DNA of 40,125 bases from an uncultured Hyphomicrobiales bacterium (lineage in GTDB: Bacteria > Pseudomonadota > Alphaproteobacteria > Rhizobiales > Beijerinckiaceae), in contig CAIKAR010000091.1 of the NCBI GenBank assembly GCA_903825465.1, forward strand, positions 1-40,125. Direction: 5' to 3'. Each line of letters starts with the position of its first letter. Position 1 is the first letter of the stretch. Below the pieces are notes generated by a model, which saw nothing but the letters and a program-made list of their open reading frames with translations, did no database searches and was not told the DNA's origin. A program made the position numbers and the translations under genes. Of this stretch, positions 18,668 through 26,549 are shown piece by piece.

Positions 18668-19801
18668 TCAGCGGGACCGGTATTTCTCTACTTTTTCGGG
18701 ATCGAGCGTCAAGCCGAAACCGGGCCCCGCCGGCACCGCGACCGCGCCATCGACAGGCCGCAGGTTCTCCGTCACCACGTCGTCGCGCAGCGGGTTTTCG
18801 GCGATGTCGAATTCCAGCATCATCGGCCAGGGCGGGTTGTCGGTGTGCGGATAGATCGGCAGGCTCGTCATGAAATGCAGGCCGGCGGCGATGGCGTAGG
18901 CGCCGCCCCAAACGGCCGGCGCCATGCGCAGGCCGGCGGCGGCGGCCAGCCCGGCGATGTGCCGGGCCTCGCCAATGCCGCCGCAGCGGCCAAGGGCCGG
19001 TTGCACAATATCGACGCCGCGCGCGTCGACGAGGCGCTTGAAGTCGTGAACGCCGCTCATTCCCTCGCCGGTCGCGATCGAAATGGGCGAGCGCGCCCGC
19101 AGCTCCGCGTGGCCGGCGATGTCGTGCGCGGGCAGGGGCTCCTCGACCCAGTGGATGTCGAACTTCTCGATCGCCCGCAGCGATTGCAGAGCCTCGTCCA
19201 CGGTGTAGTTGCCGTTGACGTCGACCATGAGCAACAAGTCGCCGCCGAGAACGCGCCGGGCGTATTGAACGCGCTCGACATCGGAGCGGACGCCGAGGCC
19301 GATCTTTATCTTCACGCCGGAAAAGCTGGATTTGTCGACCTGCGCGAGCTGGCGTTCGAGGCCGGCCATGCCGTCCTTGGTGATGTAGCCCGTCGTCGCG
19401 TAGCAAGGCACGCGGTCGACGCGCTTGCCGCCGATGAGATCGTGGACCGGCAGGCCGAGCGTCTTCCCCTTGGCGTCGAGAACCGCCATGTCGAGGGCGC
19501 CGAGACAGCCCGTGAAATGCCCGTCGCCGAAGTGATAGAGGCGGTTGCGCACCCAGGCGGAGATCACGTCGAAATCATAAAGCCGCTTGCCGATGAAGTG
19601 GGGTTTCAGCAGATCGAGATAGGCGCGGTGCGGCTGAACGGGGCCCAGCGCCTCGCCGTAGCCGACGATTCCGGCGTCGGTGGTCAGCTTGATCAGCGGC
19701 GACTGGCGGCGGTGATTGAGTCCCCGCGACGTCCCGTAGGCGAGCGCGGGCGGGATGGCGAATTCGAGCGACACGACTTCAAGATCGGCGATCACGGCCA
19801 A
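18668..19801 (-). CDS. Mandelate racemase/muconate lactonizing-type enolase superfamily enzyme
   Basis: A 377-residue cytosolic enzyme that would abstract the alpha proton of a carboxylate using Mg2+. Capping domain 1-125, then the barrel: K164-I-K166 base motif, metal ligands D194 (VDVNGN), E220 (WVEEP) and E246 (TGEG), then D264 (VDIVQP). The mandelate-racemase subgroup normally has His a little further on, in APH; here it is A296 (MAPAVWGG), so only the Lys base may be active. The substrate is unknown; acid sugars or hydroxyproline-like compounds are typical. The TTG start at 19801 is chosen because GGAGG lies 7 bases before it; GTG 19795 is the alternative. First gene of the minus operon, diverging from the CMD gene. 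Confidence 0.87.
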   Translation of the reverse strand: MAVIADLEVVSLEFAIPPALAYGTSRGLNHRRQSPLIKLTTDAGIVGYGEALGPVQPHRAYLDLLKPHFIGKRLYDFDVISAWVRNRLYHFGDGHFTGCLGALDMAVLDAKGKTLGLPVHDLIGGKRVDRVPCYATTGYITKDGMAGLERQLAQVDKSSFSGVKIKIGLGVRSDVERVQYARRVLGGDLLLMVDVNGNYTVDEALQSLRAIEKFDIHWVEEPLPAHDIAGHAELRARSPISIATGEGMSGVHDFKRLVDARGVDIVQPALGRCGGIGEARHIAGLAAAAGLRMAPAVWGGAYAIAAGLHFMTSLPIYPHTDNPPWPMMLEFDIAENPLRDDVVTENLRPVDGAVAVPAGPGFGLTLDPEKVEKYRSR

Positions 19802-19808
19802 CGGATTT

Positions 19809-19813
19809 CCTCC
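19809..19813 (-). promoter_or_regulatory. Ribosome site that fixes TTG 19801
   Basis: GGAGG on the minus strand, 7 bases before TTG 19801. The nearest alternative, GTG 19795, would be 13 bases away. No ATG lies at the right distance. Confidence 0.7.
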
Positions 19814-19931
19814 CGGATATCTTCGGCTTTCGAAGGTAGGGCGTCCCCGCGCGTTGTCAATCCGGCGCTTGCGCGCCGCGTCGTCGCGAGGCAAGCTGAC
19901 CGACATGGTGGAACGCGGGGCAGGGGCGCAT

Positions 19932-20534
19932 ATGAGCGGCGACACGGATTACGAAAACCACATCAAAAGCAAGGTGTCGCGACTGCCGCCGATGCCGTCG
20001 CCGCCCGACCCCGTCACGCAAAAGATGTTCGACGAGCAGCGCGCGCGCGGCGGCCACATCCTCAACATGCATCTTGTCAACGCGCACGCGCCCGACCTCG
20101 CCGACGCCAAGCGCAAGATGACCTTCGCGCTGCGCAACCAGTGCCAGGCCTCGCGGCGCATGCGCGAGCTTGTCATCGTGCGCACGGCGGCCTTATGCGA
20201 ACAACCCTACGAATTGAAGCATCATTATCCCATGGCGCTGCAATGCGGCTTCTCCGAAGCGCAGGTGAAATCCGTCATGGGCGATTGGCGCGCGGCCGCG
20301 GATTCGTTCGAACCCGCCGAGCGGGCGCTCCTCGCCTATGTGGACCGCCTGTGTCTCAACCGCGGCGACACGCCCGACGACGTGTTCGCCGAGTTGTCGA
20401 GGCATTTTCAGCCGCGCGAGATCGTCGAGCTCACGCACACCTCGACAACCTATTGGGCGACGGGTGTTTTCATCCGCGCCATGCAAATCCAGATCGACCC
20501 CGAGGACCGCACGACGGCGATGGGAAAGTTTTAG
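19932..20534 (+). CDS. Carboxymuconolactone decarboxylase (CMD/AhpD)-like protein
   Basis: A 200-residue alpha-helical protein of the CMD/AhpD superfamily. The core is MRELVIVRTAALCEQPYELKHHYPMALQCGFSEAQV (about residues 76-113). It has the E and HH positions of the family but no CxxC pair (the Cys are isolated), so AhpD-like disulfide chemistry is unlikely; a decarboxylase or lactone-handling role is possible. An N-terminal extension with a Pro-rich stretch (PPMPSPPDP) precedes it. Start: ATG 19932 is favoured (GGGG just upstream); ATG 19905 is in frame and gives nine more residues. 23 bases before the next TctC/Bug gene, and divergent from the enolase-superfamily operon. Its product presumably works on related compounds. 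Confidence 0.83.
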   Translation: MSGDTDYENHIKSKVSRLPPMPSPPDPVTQKMFDEQRARGGHILNMHLVNAHAPDLADAKRKMTFALRNQCQASRRMRELVIVRTAALCEQPYELKHHYPMALQCGFSEAQVKSVMGDWRAAADSFEPAERALLAYVDRLCLNRGDTPDDVFAELSRHFQPREIVELTHTSTTYWATGVFIRAMQIQIDPEDRTTAMGKF

Positions 20535-20557
20535 GTTTTTCGGGTGGAGTCCGGTCC

Positions 20558-21499
20558 ATGAAGCGCTTGTCGATTTGTCTGGCCCTCGCCATCGCCGCCG
20601 CGCCCGCGGCCGCCGATGATTTTCCCTCGCGGCTTCTGCGCCTCGTGGTGCCGTTGTCGGCCGGCGCGTCGCCCGACATTCTCGCCCGCGCCTTCGCCGA
20701 GGCGATGACGCCGATCATTGGCCAGTCGATCATCGTGGTCAACAGGGAGGGCGCGTCGGGCGCCATCGGGAACGCCTTTGTCGCCAGCGCGGCGCCCGAT
20801 GGCTACACCTTGGGGTTTGGCCCGCAGGGGCCAATCGTCGTCGTGCCGCACGCCAAAAAAGAATCGCCCTACGATCTCGCGTCGTTTCAGCCGGTTTGTC
20901 AGGTTTACGAAGACACGTTCGCGCTGTTTGTCGGGGCGAATTCGCCGATCCGCGACTTGCCCGACCTGGTGGCGCGCGCGAAGGCCGCGCCGAAGGCGCT
21001 GTCCTTCGGCAGTCCGGGCATCGCCACGGTGCCGCATCTTCAGGTGGAGAGCTTGATGGTCTCCGCGGGCTTTTCCATGAAGCACGCGCCCTACCGGCTG
21101 GTGGGGCAGATGATTCAGGACACGCTTGGCGGCAACACCGATCTTTCCGTCGGCTCGCTCGCGTCGATCCGCGGCTCCGACGCCCGCGTGTTGGCGATCC
21201 TGGGCGAAAAGCGAAGTCCCGTTTTTCCCGACGCGCCAATTCCCGGCGAGTTCGGCTATTCGATCTCCAAGACCAGTTTCATCGGCATTTACGCCCCCGC
21301 GGCGACGCCGGAGCCAGTCGTGGCGACGCTGGAAAGCGCTTGTCAAAAGGCGGAGGCCTCGCCCGCCTATCGCAAGCTGGAGGCGGATTCGGGCGCGTTG
21401 CCGGCGTTTTTGCCGCGCGCGGAGTTCACCAGGAGGCTCGTCGAGGACAACGCGGACAAGGCCGCGTTGATCAAGACGCTTGGGATAACGATGGAGTGA
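20558..21499 (+). CDS. TctC/Bug-type binding protein
   Basis: A 313-residue periplasmic receptor of the Bug family, the third in the window and the most canonical. Signal peptide about 1-19 (MKRLSICLALAIAAAPAAA). The mature part has LRLVVPLSAGASPDILARAFA, then VVNREGASGAIGNAFV, AAPDGYTLG and FGSPGIATVPHL. ATG 20558 is preceded by GGAG (20546-20549) at 8 bases. It forms a two-gene unit with the CMD-like protein, and no TctAB genes are present. It converges on the M16 peptidase pair. A very long open frame running into it from 17843 is an artifact of base composition. Confidence 0.9.
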   Translation: MKRLSICLALAIAAAPAAADDFPSRLLRLVVPLSAGASPDILARAFAEAMTPIIGQSIIVVNREGASGAIGNAFVASAAPDGYTLGFGPQGPIVVVPHAKKESPYDLASFQPVCQVYEDTFALFVGANSPIRDLPDLVARAKAAPKALSFGSPGIATVPHLQVESLMVSAGFSMKHAPYRLVGQMIQDTLGGNTDLSVGSLASIRGSDARVLAILGEKRSPVFPDAPIPGEFGYSISKTSFIGIYAPAATPEPVVATLESACQKAEASPAYRKLEADSGALPAFLPRAEFTRRLVEDNADKAALIKTLGITME

Positions 21500-21514
21500 C
21501 GGCGCGCCGCGGGG

Positions 21515-22873
21515 TCACTTGCATGTGTCCACTTCTTCAATGGCGTGGATGACGCAATCGGCGCCCAGTCCATCCGCCTTCGACGCCACGATCACGGTTG
21601 TCAACGCGGCCGGCGTCTTCGCCTTGAGCAAGGCGTTGACCGTGTCGACGTCCACCCTGCGCAGCCTGTCGTTGTAGCTGGCCTCGTATTCGGCGTTGGC
21701 GCCGCCGCGCAGCAGCGACAAAAGGCCATAGGCTTTGCCCGACGAGGATTCCGCGCCTTTGTCGAAGCCGTTCGCCAGTTGCTCGCGGGCGGGTTCGACT
21801 TCCTCGGCGGTCACGCCGTCGCGCCGCCAGACGTCGTAGACCTCGTGGATACGCTTCAACCCGGCGGCGGCGAGATCGTTCGACATCGCCGTGCGAATGG
21901 AGAACGTTCGTTGTCGGGGCGTGATTTGTCCAAGTCCGGCGGAGATTCCATAGGTCGCGCCGAGTTCGCCCCGCACCGCCTTCGACAACCGGCGGTCAAG
22001 CCCGCCGCCCAGAACGTTGGCGCCGACGAGCGCGATCGGTCCTTCGCCGAGCGCGAGGTCGAGATAGCCCTCCATATTGACGGCGGTTTGGTCGCCGTTC
22101 TTTTCGAGAACAATCGTCTTGGCGGGAAAAACCGGTGTCGGCGGCGTTGTTGGAGCGAGGGCGGATTTCTCCGGCAATTGTCCGATGGATTTGTCGATCA
22201 ACGCGCCGACGGCCGCCGCGTCCTGCGCGCCGACGGCGACGACAGTCAGGTTGTCGCGCGCGAAGACCTCGCGGCGCCATTGATCGATGTCGCCGGGCGT
22301 CGCGGCGGCGATGGCCTCGGGCTCGCTCCATTTGGAAAACGGGCTGTCGGCCTGCGTCAGCCGGCGCATGACGAGGCTGGCGATGGCCTCGCGGCTTTCC
22401 ATCATGCGCTCGCGCCCGGCGACCGCGGATTTTCGTATCTTGTCGAGGTCGGCTTCACGGAGCGCCGGCTCCGTGACGAAGCCGAAGCACAGATCGAGGG
22501 CGTCGCCGAAGTCGTCCGGCTTGGCTTCGACGGAAAACGTCGTCGACATCGGCGCCGCGGACAGGCCGCAGCGGGCTTCGACGTCCTTCAACTGCTCGTC
22601 GAAGTCGCCGGCCGACGAGCCCTTCGGCCCGAAGCGCATCAGCACCGAGCCAACGATGGGCGCGCCGATCTTGTCGGGATGGGCCAGAGGGAAGCCGTCG
22701 GCGAAGCCGGCGAGCAGCGTCGTCGTGAGCGCGTCGGCGCGCTGCAGATACCAAAAGGGAACACCGCCTGGCGATGTCGCGGGCGAAAACAATTCGTCGG
22801 CGGCCACCGGCGCGGCGAAACCGGCGACGGCGCAAAGAAGCGCCGCCCGGCCCACAACCGCGGATAATGTCAT
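21515..22873 (-). CDS. M16-like peptidase homologue without zinc motif (partner subunit)
   Basis: A 452-residue exported protein with signal peptide 1-25 (MTLSAVVGRAALLCAVAGFAAPVAA). The two-domain M16 fold is recognisable from the R-rich PTL/VVAVGAQDAAAVGALIDK block and the C-terminal GLDRRLSKAVRGELGATYG block (an R-G-x-x-x-Y-x-like substrate loop). No HxxEH zinc motif exists, so it is probably the inactive partner of the upstream catalytic M16 protein, as in two-subunit processing peptidases. ATG 22873 overlaps the stop of that gene by four bases (ATGA), implying coupled translation and a heterodimer. It converges on the TctC/Bug gene. Substrate unknown. Confidence 0.87.
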   Translation of the reverse strand: MTLSAVVGRAALLCAVAGFAAPVAADELFSPATSPGGVPFWYLQRADALTTTLLAGFADGFPLAHPDKIGAPIVGSVLMRFGPKGSSAGDFDEQLKDVEARCGLSAAPMSTTFSVEAKPDDFGDALDLCFGFVTEPALREADLDKIRKSAVAGRERMMESREAIASLVMRRLTQADSPFSKWSEPEAIAAATPGDIDQWRREVFARDNLTVVAVGAQDAAAVGALIDKSIGQLPEKSALAPTTPPTPVFPAKTIVLEKNGDQTAVNMEGYLDLALGEGPIALVGANVLGGGLDRRLSKAVRGELGATYGISAGLGQITPRQRTFSIRTAMSNDLAAAGLKRIHEVYDVWRRDGVTAEEVEPAREQLANGFDKGAESSSGKAYGLLSLLRGGANAEYEASYNDRLRRVDVDTVNALLKAKTPAALTTVIVASKADGLGADCVIHAIEEVDTCK

Positions 22874-24270
22874 GGCGCCGCCTTGTCGGCGGCGATTTTG
22901 GCCGGCGGCGGCGGCGCGTCCGCCGCGGCCGACTTCTGCGCGGGCGACATGATCCCGAACAATTCGCGGCCCGGCTCGGCCATCGCCCGCAGCAGGGTGG
23001 TCAGCGATTCCGGCGTCACCGCGTCGATCGCGTCGGCGCGCGTTCGCCAGTCGGCGTAAGCGCGGTTGTCGCCGAACCAGTTGGTGAGGGATGTCAGGGT
23101 GCGTTTCGGATCCTTGCCGATTTCGGCGACGCCGCGCAGCGCGCGTTTTTTCAAGCGCTCGACGACCTTGCCGTCGACGCCGCGCTCGGCGAGGCCGGCG
23201 TAATAGCCGGCGATCGCCTTTTTCACGATTTCCGGAGCGACGCCGTCCTCGAGGGTGCCATGCGTGGTGAACCACATCGCGCCGGGCCCGAGCGAAGACC
23301 GGTCCGCGTCGATGCGCGAGCACAGGTGGCCGCCCTCGACCAGAACATCGGACAGGCTGCCCGTGATCTCGCTGTTGAGGTAATCGAACAGGATCGCCTT
23401 CGCGGCGTCCGATTGCCGCGGGAAGGGATCTTCGAAGCGGACGATCTTCTCGAATTGGACTTCGGGGCTGACGATGTCTCCATCGGACTCTTTCGCCAGG
23501 CCGTCCATCGGCGCGAATGTGCGCCTCGCGTCGAGCCAGTCGCGGCTCGGGATGGTTTTCTCGGGCAGGGGGCCGAGGTATTTGTCCGCGAGTTTTTTGA
23601 CCATGTCCGGCTCCACCGGACCGTAGACGACGAAGGTCGCGTTGTTTTTCGCGTACCAGAGCTTGTGGAACGCTTTCGCCGCCTCCACCGTGTAGCCGGC
23701 GATGTCCTCGCGGCTGCCGATCACAGGCTCGCCGTAGGGATGGTTCGGCAGCAGGCGCGCGTTGACTTGGTTGTTGAACCGCACGCGGAAGCTGTCGCTG
23801 CGGCGGAAGTTGAATTCCTGAAGGACGACGTTGCGCTCGCGGGACGCGGCCTCGGGCGGCGGGTTGATGGCCTTCAGGCGGTCTGAAAAGAGGTCGAAGA
23901 GCTTGGCGAGATCCGGCTCGATCGACGCGGGCTGGGCGGGAACCGATTGATAATATGAAGTCGCCATCATGCTGGTGAAGGCGTTGGTTTGGCCAGCGGC
24001 GAAGAAGAGCGCGTTGTTCTGGTCGTGCGCGCCGTCGCGGCCCAAAAACATCAGATGTTCGAGATAGTGGGAGAGGCCGCGGCACTCGCCGTCCACCTCG
24101 TCGCGACAGCCGGCGTGGACGATCATCCACAATGTGACGACCTTCGCCTTGGGGTCGGGCACGACGAAGACGTTGTCGGCGACCTGCGATTCAAGGGCGG
24201 CCCGCGCGCGGCCGGGTCCCGCGACGGCGAGAACTGTCAAGATGAGCGCGGCGAAAATTTTCGGAACCAA
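22870..24270 (-). CDS. M16-family zinc metallopeptidase, catalytic partner
   Basis: A 466-residue exported protease. Signal peptide 1-24 (MVPKIFAALILTVLAVAG...). The inverted zinc motif H68-Y-L-E-H72 appears in GLSHYLEHLMFLG, with the downstream Glu ligand at E145 or E152 (ERNVVLQEF). Members degrade small peptides, presequences or periplasmic peptides. The start is TTG 24270, supported by GGAGG (24281-24277) at 6 bases and by the signal peptide directly behind it; the in-frame ATG at 24345 would put 25 charged residues before the signal. Overlaps the partner gene by 4 bases. It diverges from hyuA over about 212 bases containing a cluster of CCAAG/CTTGG repeats. Confidence 0.9.
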   Translation of the reverse strand: MVPKIFAALILTVLAVAGPGRARAALESQVADNVFVVPDPKAKVVTLWMIVHAGCRDEVDGECRGLSHYLEHLMFLGRDGAHDQNNALFFAAGQTNAFTSMMATSYYQSVPAQPASIEPDLAKLFDLFSDRLKAINPPPEAASRERNVVLQEFNFRRSDSFRVRFNNQVNARLLPNHPYGEPVIGSREDIAGYTVEAAKAFHKLWYAKNNATFVVYGPVEPDMVKKLADKYLGPLPEKTIPSRDWLDARRTFAPMDGLAKESDGDIVSPEVQFEKIVRFEDPFPRQSDAAKAILFDYLNSEITGSLSDVLVEGGHLCSRIDADRSSLGPGAMWFTTHGTLEDGVAPEIVKKAIAGYYAGLAERGVDGKVVERLKKRALRGVAEIGKDPKRTLTSLTNWFGDNRAYADWRTRADAIDAVTPESLTTLLRAMAEPGRELFGIMSPAQKSAAADAPPPPAKIAADKAAP

Positions 24271-24339
24271 ATCTCCCCTCCGTTCGTTTATCACCCCAGC
24301 TTCAAGTCTTTGTGACGTTATACGCCAAAGCGAATATCG

Positions 24340-24408
24340 GGCCAAGCGGCGACTTGGCCGCCCGATTTAGGCTTGGCCGCCCTGTTTAGAGCCAAGTTTG
24401 GGCTTTAG
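24340..24408 (+). repeat. Cluster of GCCAAG/CTTGGC repeats between M16 and hyuA genes
   Basis: Inverted repeat GGCCAAG (24340-24346)-CGGCGA-CTTGGCC (24353-24359). Then two direct copies of CTTGGCCGCCC-NN-TTTAG at 24353-24370 and 24372-24389 (19-bp period), then another GCCAAG at 24391-24396, and GGCTTTAG at 24401-24408. It sits in the divergent promoter region, so it is likely an operator cluster for an unidentified regulator or a small repetitive element. No -35/-10 pair is clear. Confidence 0.75.
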
Positions 24409-24482
24409 CGTCCGGGTTTACGCGCGCCACCACGCCAGCTAGAAGTCTGGCGCATTGCGGCATAGGAGGCGGCGCGCTCGAA

Positions 24483-26549
24483 ATGGCCAGGTTCAGGTTG
24501 ACCGTCGATACGGGCGGCACTTTTTCTGATTTCGTCTATGTCGATGAAAACACTGGCGAAATCAGCGTGGCTAAAGTGCCTTCGACGCCTGACGATCCCT
24601 CCCGGGCCATCCTCGCTGGCGTCGAGCTTCTGATTGCCAGGGGCGTGGCGCCAGCCGACATCGGTTATTTCTGCCATGGCACGACCGTGGGCACGAACGC
24701 TTTGCTTGAGGGCAAGGGCGTGCGGACCGGGCTGTTGGTGACGAAAGGTTTTCGCGGCATCTACGAGGTCGCCGAGCAGTGCCGCCCGCACGGACCAACG
24801 ATTTTCAACATCGGCTACACCCGCCCCACGATGCTGGCGCCGCCCAGCCGCACCGGCGAAGTCGAGGAGCGCGTCGCCTTCGACGGCGAGATCCTGACTC
24901 CGCTGAACGAGGCGGCGCTGCGCGAAACCGTCCGCGAGCTGCTGGCGCGCGATGTGAAGTCGATCGCGGTGTGCTTCCTGTTTTCATTCCTGACGCCGAA
25001 ACACGAGCGGCGCGCGCGCGAAATCATTCTGGAAGAAGCGCCCGGCGTCGAGGTCTCGCTGTCGAGCGAGGTTGTGCCGCTGATCCGCGAGTATTACCGG
25101 CTGTCGACGACCGTCATCAACGCCTACCTGCATCCCATTCTGGCGCGCTACATCGACAATCTCGACGCGCGCCTGAAAAGCGCTGGCGTGACGACGCCGC
25201 AGAAATACATCATGCAGTCGAACGGCGGCATGTCGACCTTCGCGGAAACGGCGAAAAAGGCCGTCGCGACAGTGCTTTCCGGCCCCGCGGGCGGCATTGT
25301 GGCGAGCGTGCGCGCGGCGGAGACGAGCGGCTTTCCGAATCTCATCACCTTCGACATGGGCGGCACGTCCTGCGATGTCGCGCTGATCAAGGACGGCGAA
25401 GCCAGCATCTCCAACCGCGGCAAGGTCGAGGGCAGGGACGTCGCGCTGCCGATGATCGACATCAACACGGTGAGCGCCGGCGGCGGCACGCTGGCGGGCG
25501 TGGACAAGTTCGGCGAACTGGTCGTCGGCCCGCAAAGCGCCGGCGCGCAACCCGGGCCCGCCTGTTATGGCCGCGGCGGGACGCGTCCCACCATCACCGA
25601 TTGCAACGCGACGCTCGGCTATCTCAGCCCCGACAATTTTCTCGGCGGAAAAATGCGGCTCGACAAGGACGCGGCGCGCCGCGCCGTCGAGACCGAGGTC
25701 GCCAAGCCGCTTGGGATGGATGTCGCGGCGGCGGCGGAAGGCGTTGTGCGCGTCATCAACGTGAAGATGGAGGAGGCGATCAAGGCGATCTCCACCATGC
25801 GCGGCCACGATCTCCGCGACTTCATGCTGCTGGCCTTCGGCGGCGCGGGGCCGCTGCACGCCTGCAAAATGGCGGCGGAGCTGGGCATGAAGGGCGTGCT
25901 GGTGCCCCCGCATCCCGGCGTTTATTCGGCCATGGGCCTCGTGATGTCCGACGTGAAGCACGATTATCTCCGCTCGCGCCTGACGCCGCTGTCGCGCGCC
26001 AGCGAGGCCGAGGTGAACGCCGTGTTCGCCGAGCTTGAAACACTCGCCCGCGCCGACCTCGCGCGCGAGGATTTTTCGGAGAAATCCATCCGCGTCGAAC
26101 ACGCGCTCGACATGCGCTACGCCGGACAGGGCTACGAGATGACCATTCCCTGCGAGGCGCCGCTGGCGCCGGGCGGTTTGAAGGCCCTGCGCGAAAAATT
26201 CGACGCCGAACACAAGAAATCCTTCGGCCACACCGCGCCGGAAGAGCCCGTTGAAATCGTGTCGTGGCGCCTGCGCGGCGTTGGCGTCGTGCCGCCCGTG
26301 CGCGAGCCCGTGTACAAGCCAACCGGCGCGCCGCTTGAGAAGGCCATCCGCGAGAGGCGGATCGCGCGCTTCGACGGCGTCGATCTGGAGTGCCCGGTCT
26401 ATCAGCGCGAGTTGATCGACGTGGGCGCCGAGTTCGCCGGCCCGGCGCTGATCGACCAACTCGATTGCACCACCGTCATGCCGCCGGGATTTCTGGCGCG
26501 CGTGGACGAGCGCAAGAACATCATCATCTCGATGGGATCGGCGACATGA
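24483..26549 (+). CDS. Hydantoinase/oxoprolinase subunit A (HyuA-like)
   Basis: A 688-residue ATP-dependent amidohydrolase subunit of the HyuA family (N-methylhydantoinase A, 5-oxoprolinase N-terminal half, acetone carboxylase beta-like). It opens with the ATPase phosphate loop VDTGGTFSDFV (residues 8-18); family blocks FCHGTTVGTNALLEG, SGPAGGIVASV, TFDMGGTSCDVAL, AGGGTLAGVD and FGGAGPLHACKMAAELG follow. Length is typical. It acts with HyuB (next gene), overlapping by 4 bases (ATGA at 26546-26549). An AGGAGG site lies 13 bases before ATG 24483, a rather long spacing. First gene of an operon with an SDR and an alpha/beta hydrolase. The substrate could be hydantoin, oxoproline or another lactam. 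Confidence 0.9.
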   Translation: MARFRLTVDTGGTFSDFVYVDENTGEISVAKVPSTPDDPSRAILAGVELLIARGVAPADIGYFCHGTTVGTNALLEGKGVRTGLLVTKGFRGIYEVAEQCRPHGPTIFNIGYTRPTMLAPPSRTGEVEERVAFDGEILTPLNEAALRETVRELLARDVKSIAVCFLFSFLTPKHERRAREIILEEAPGVEVSLSSEVVPLIREYYRLSTTVINAYLHPILARYIDNLDARLKSAGVTTPQKYIMQSNGGMSTFAETAKKAVATVLSGPAGGIVASVRAAETSGFPNLITFDMGGTSCDVALIKDGEASISNRGKVEGRDVALPMIDINTVSAGGGTLAGVDKFGELVVGPQSAGAQPGPACYGRGGTRPTITDCNATLGYLSPDNFLGGKMRLDKDAARRAVETEVAKPLGMDVAAAAEGVVRVINVKMEEAIKAISTMRGHDLRDFMLLAFGGAGPLHACKMAAELGMKGVLVPPHPGVYSAMGLVMSDVKHDYLRSRLTPLSRASEAEVNAVFAELETLARADLAREDFSEKSIRVEHALDMRYAGQGYEMTIPCEAPLAPGGLKALREKFDAEHKKSFGHTAPEEPVEIVSWRLRGVGVVPPVREPVYKPTGAPLEKAIRERRIARFDGVDLECPVYQRELIDVGAEFAGPALIDQLDCTTVMPPGFLARVDERKNIIISMGSAT

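Noticed and set aside
19863-19878. CGGCGC-TTGC-GCGCCG palindrome between the enolase-superfamily and CMD genes
   Set aside because: Six-bp G+C arms are expected by chance in DNA of this composition; no second site or promoter supports an operator.
17843-21499. Open reading frame of 1218 codons on the plus strand
   Set aside because: It lies antisense to three well-supported minus-strand genes (17624-18643, 18668-19801 and the start region). The long open frame is caused by high G+C codon use. Only its last 313 codons, from ATG 20558, are a real gene with a signal peptide and ribosome site.
21545-23886. Long plus-strand open frames opposite the M16 genes
   Set aside because: They are shadows of the minus-strand M16 frames with biased Arg/Gly/Ala composition and no motif or ribosome site.
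24984-26459. 491-codon minus-strand frame opposite hyuA
   Set aside because: Shadow of the HyuA frame, without domain or ribosome site.
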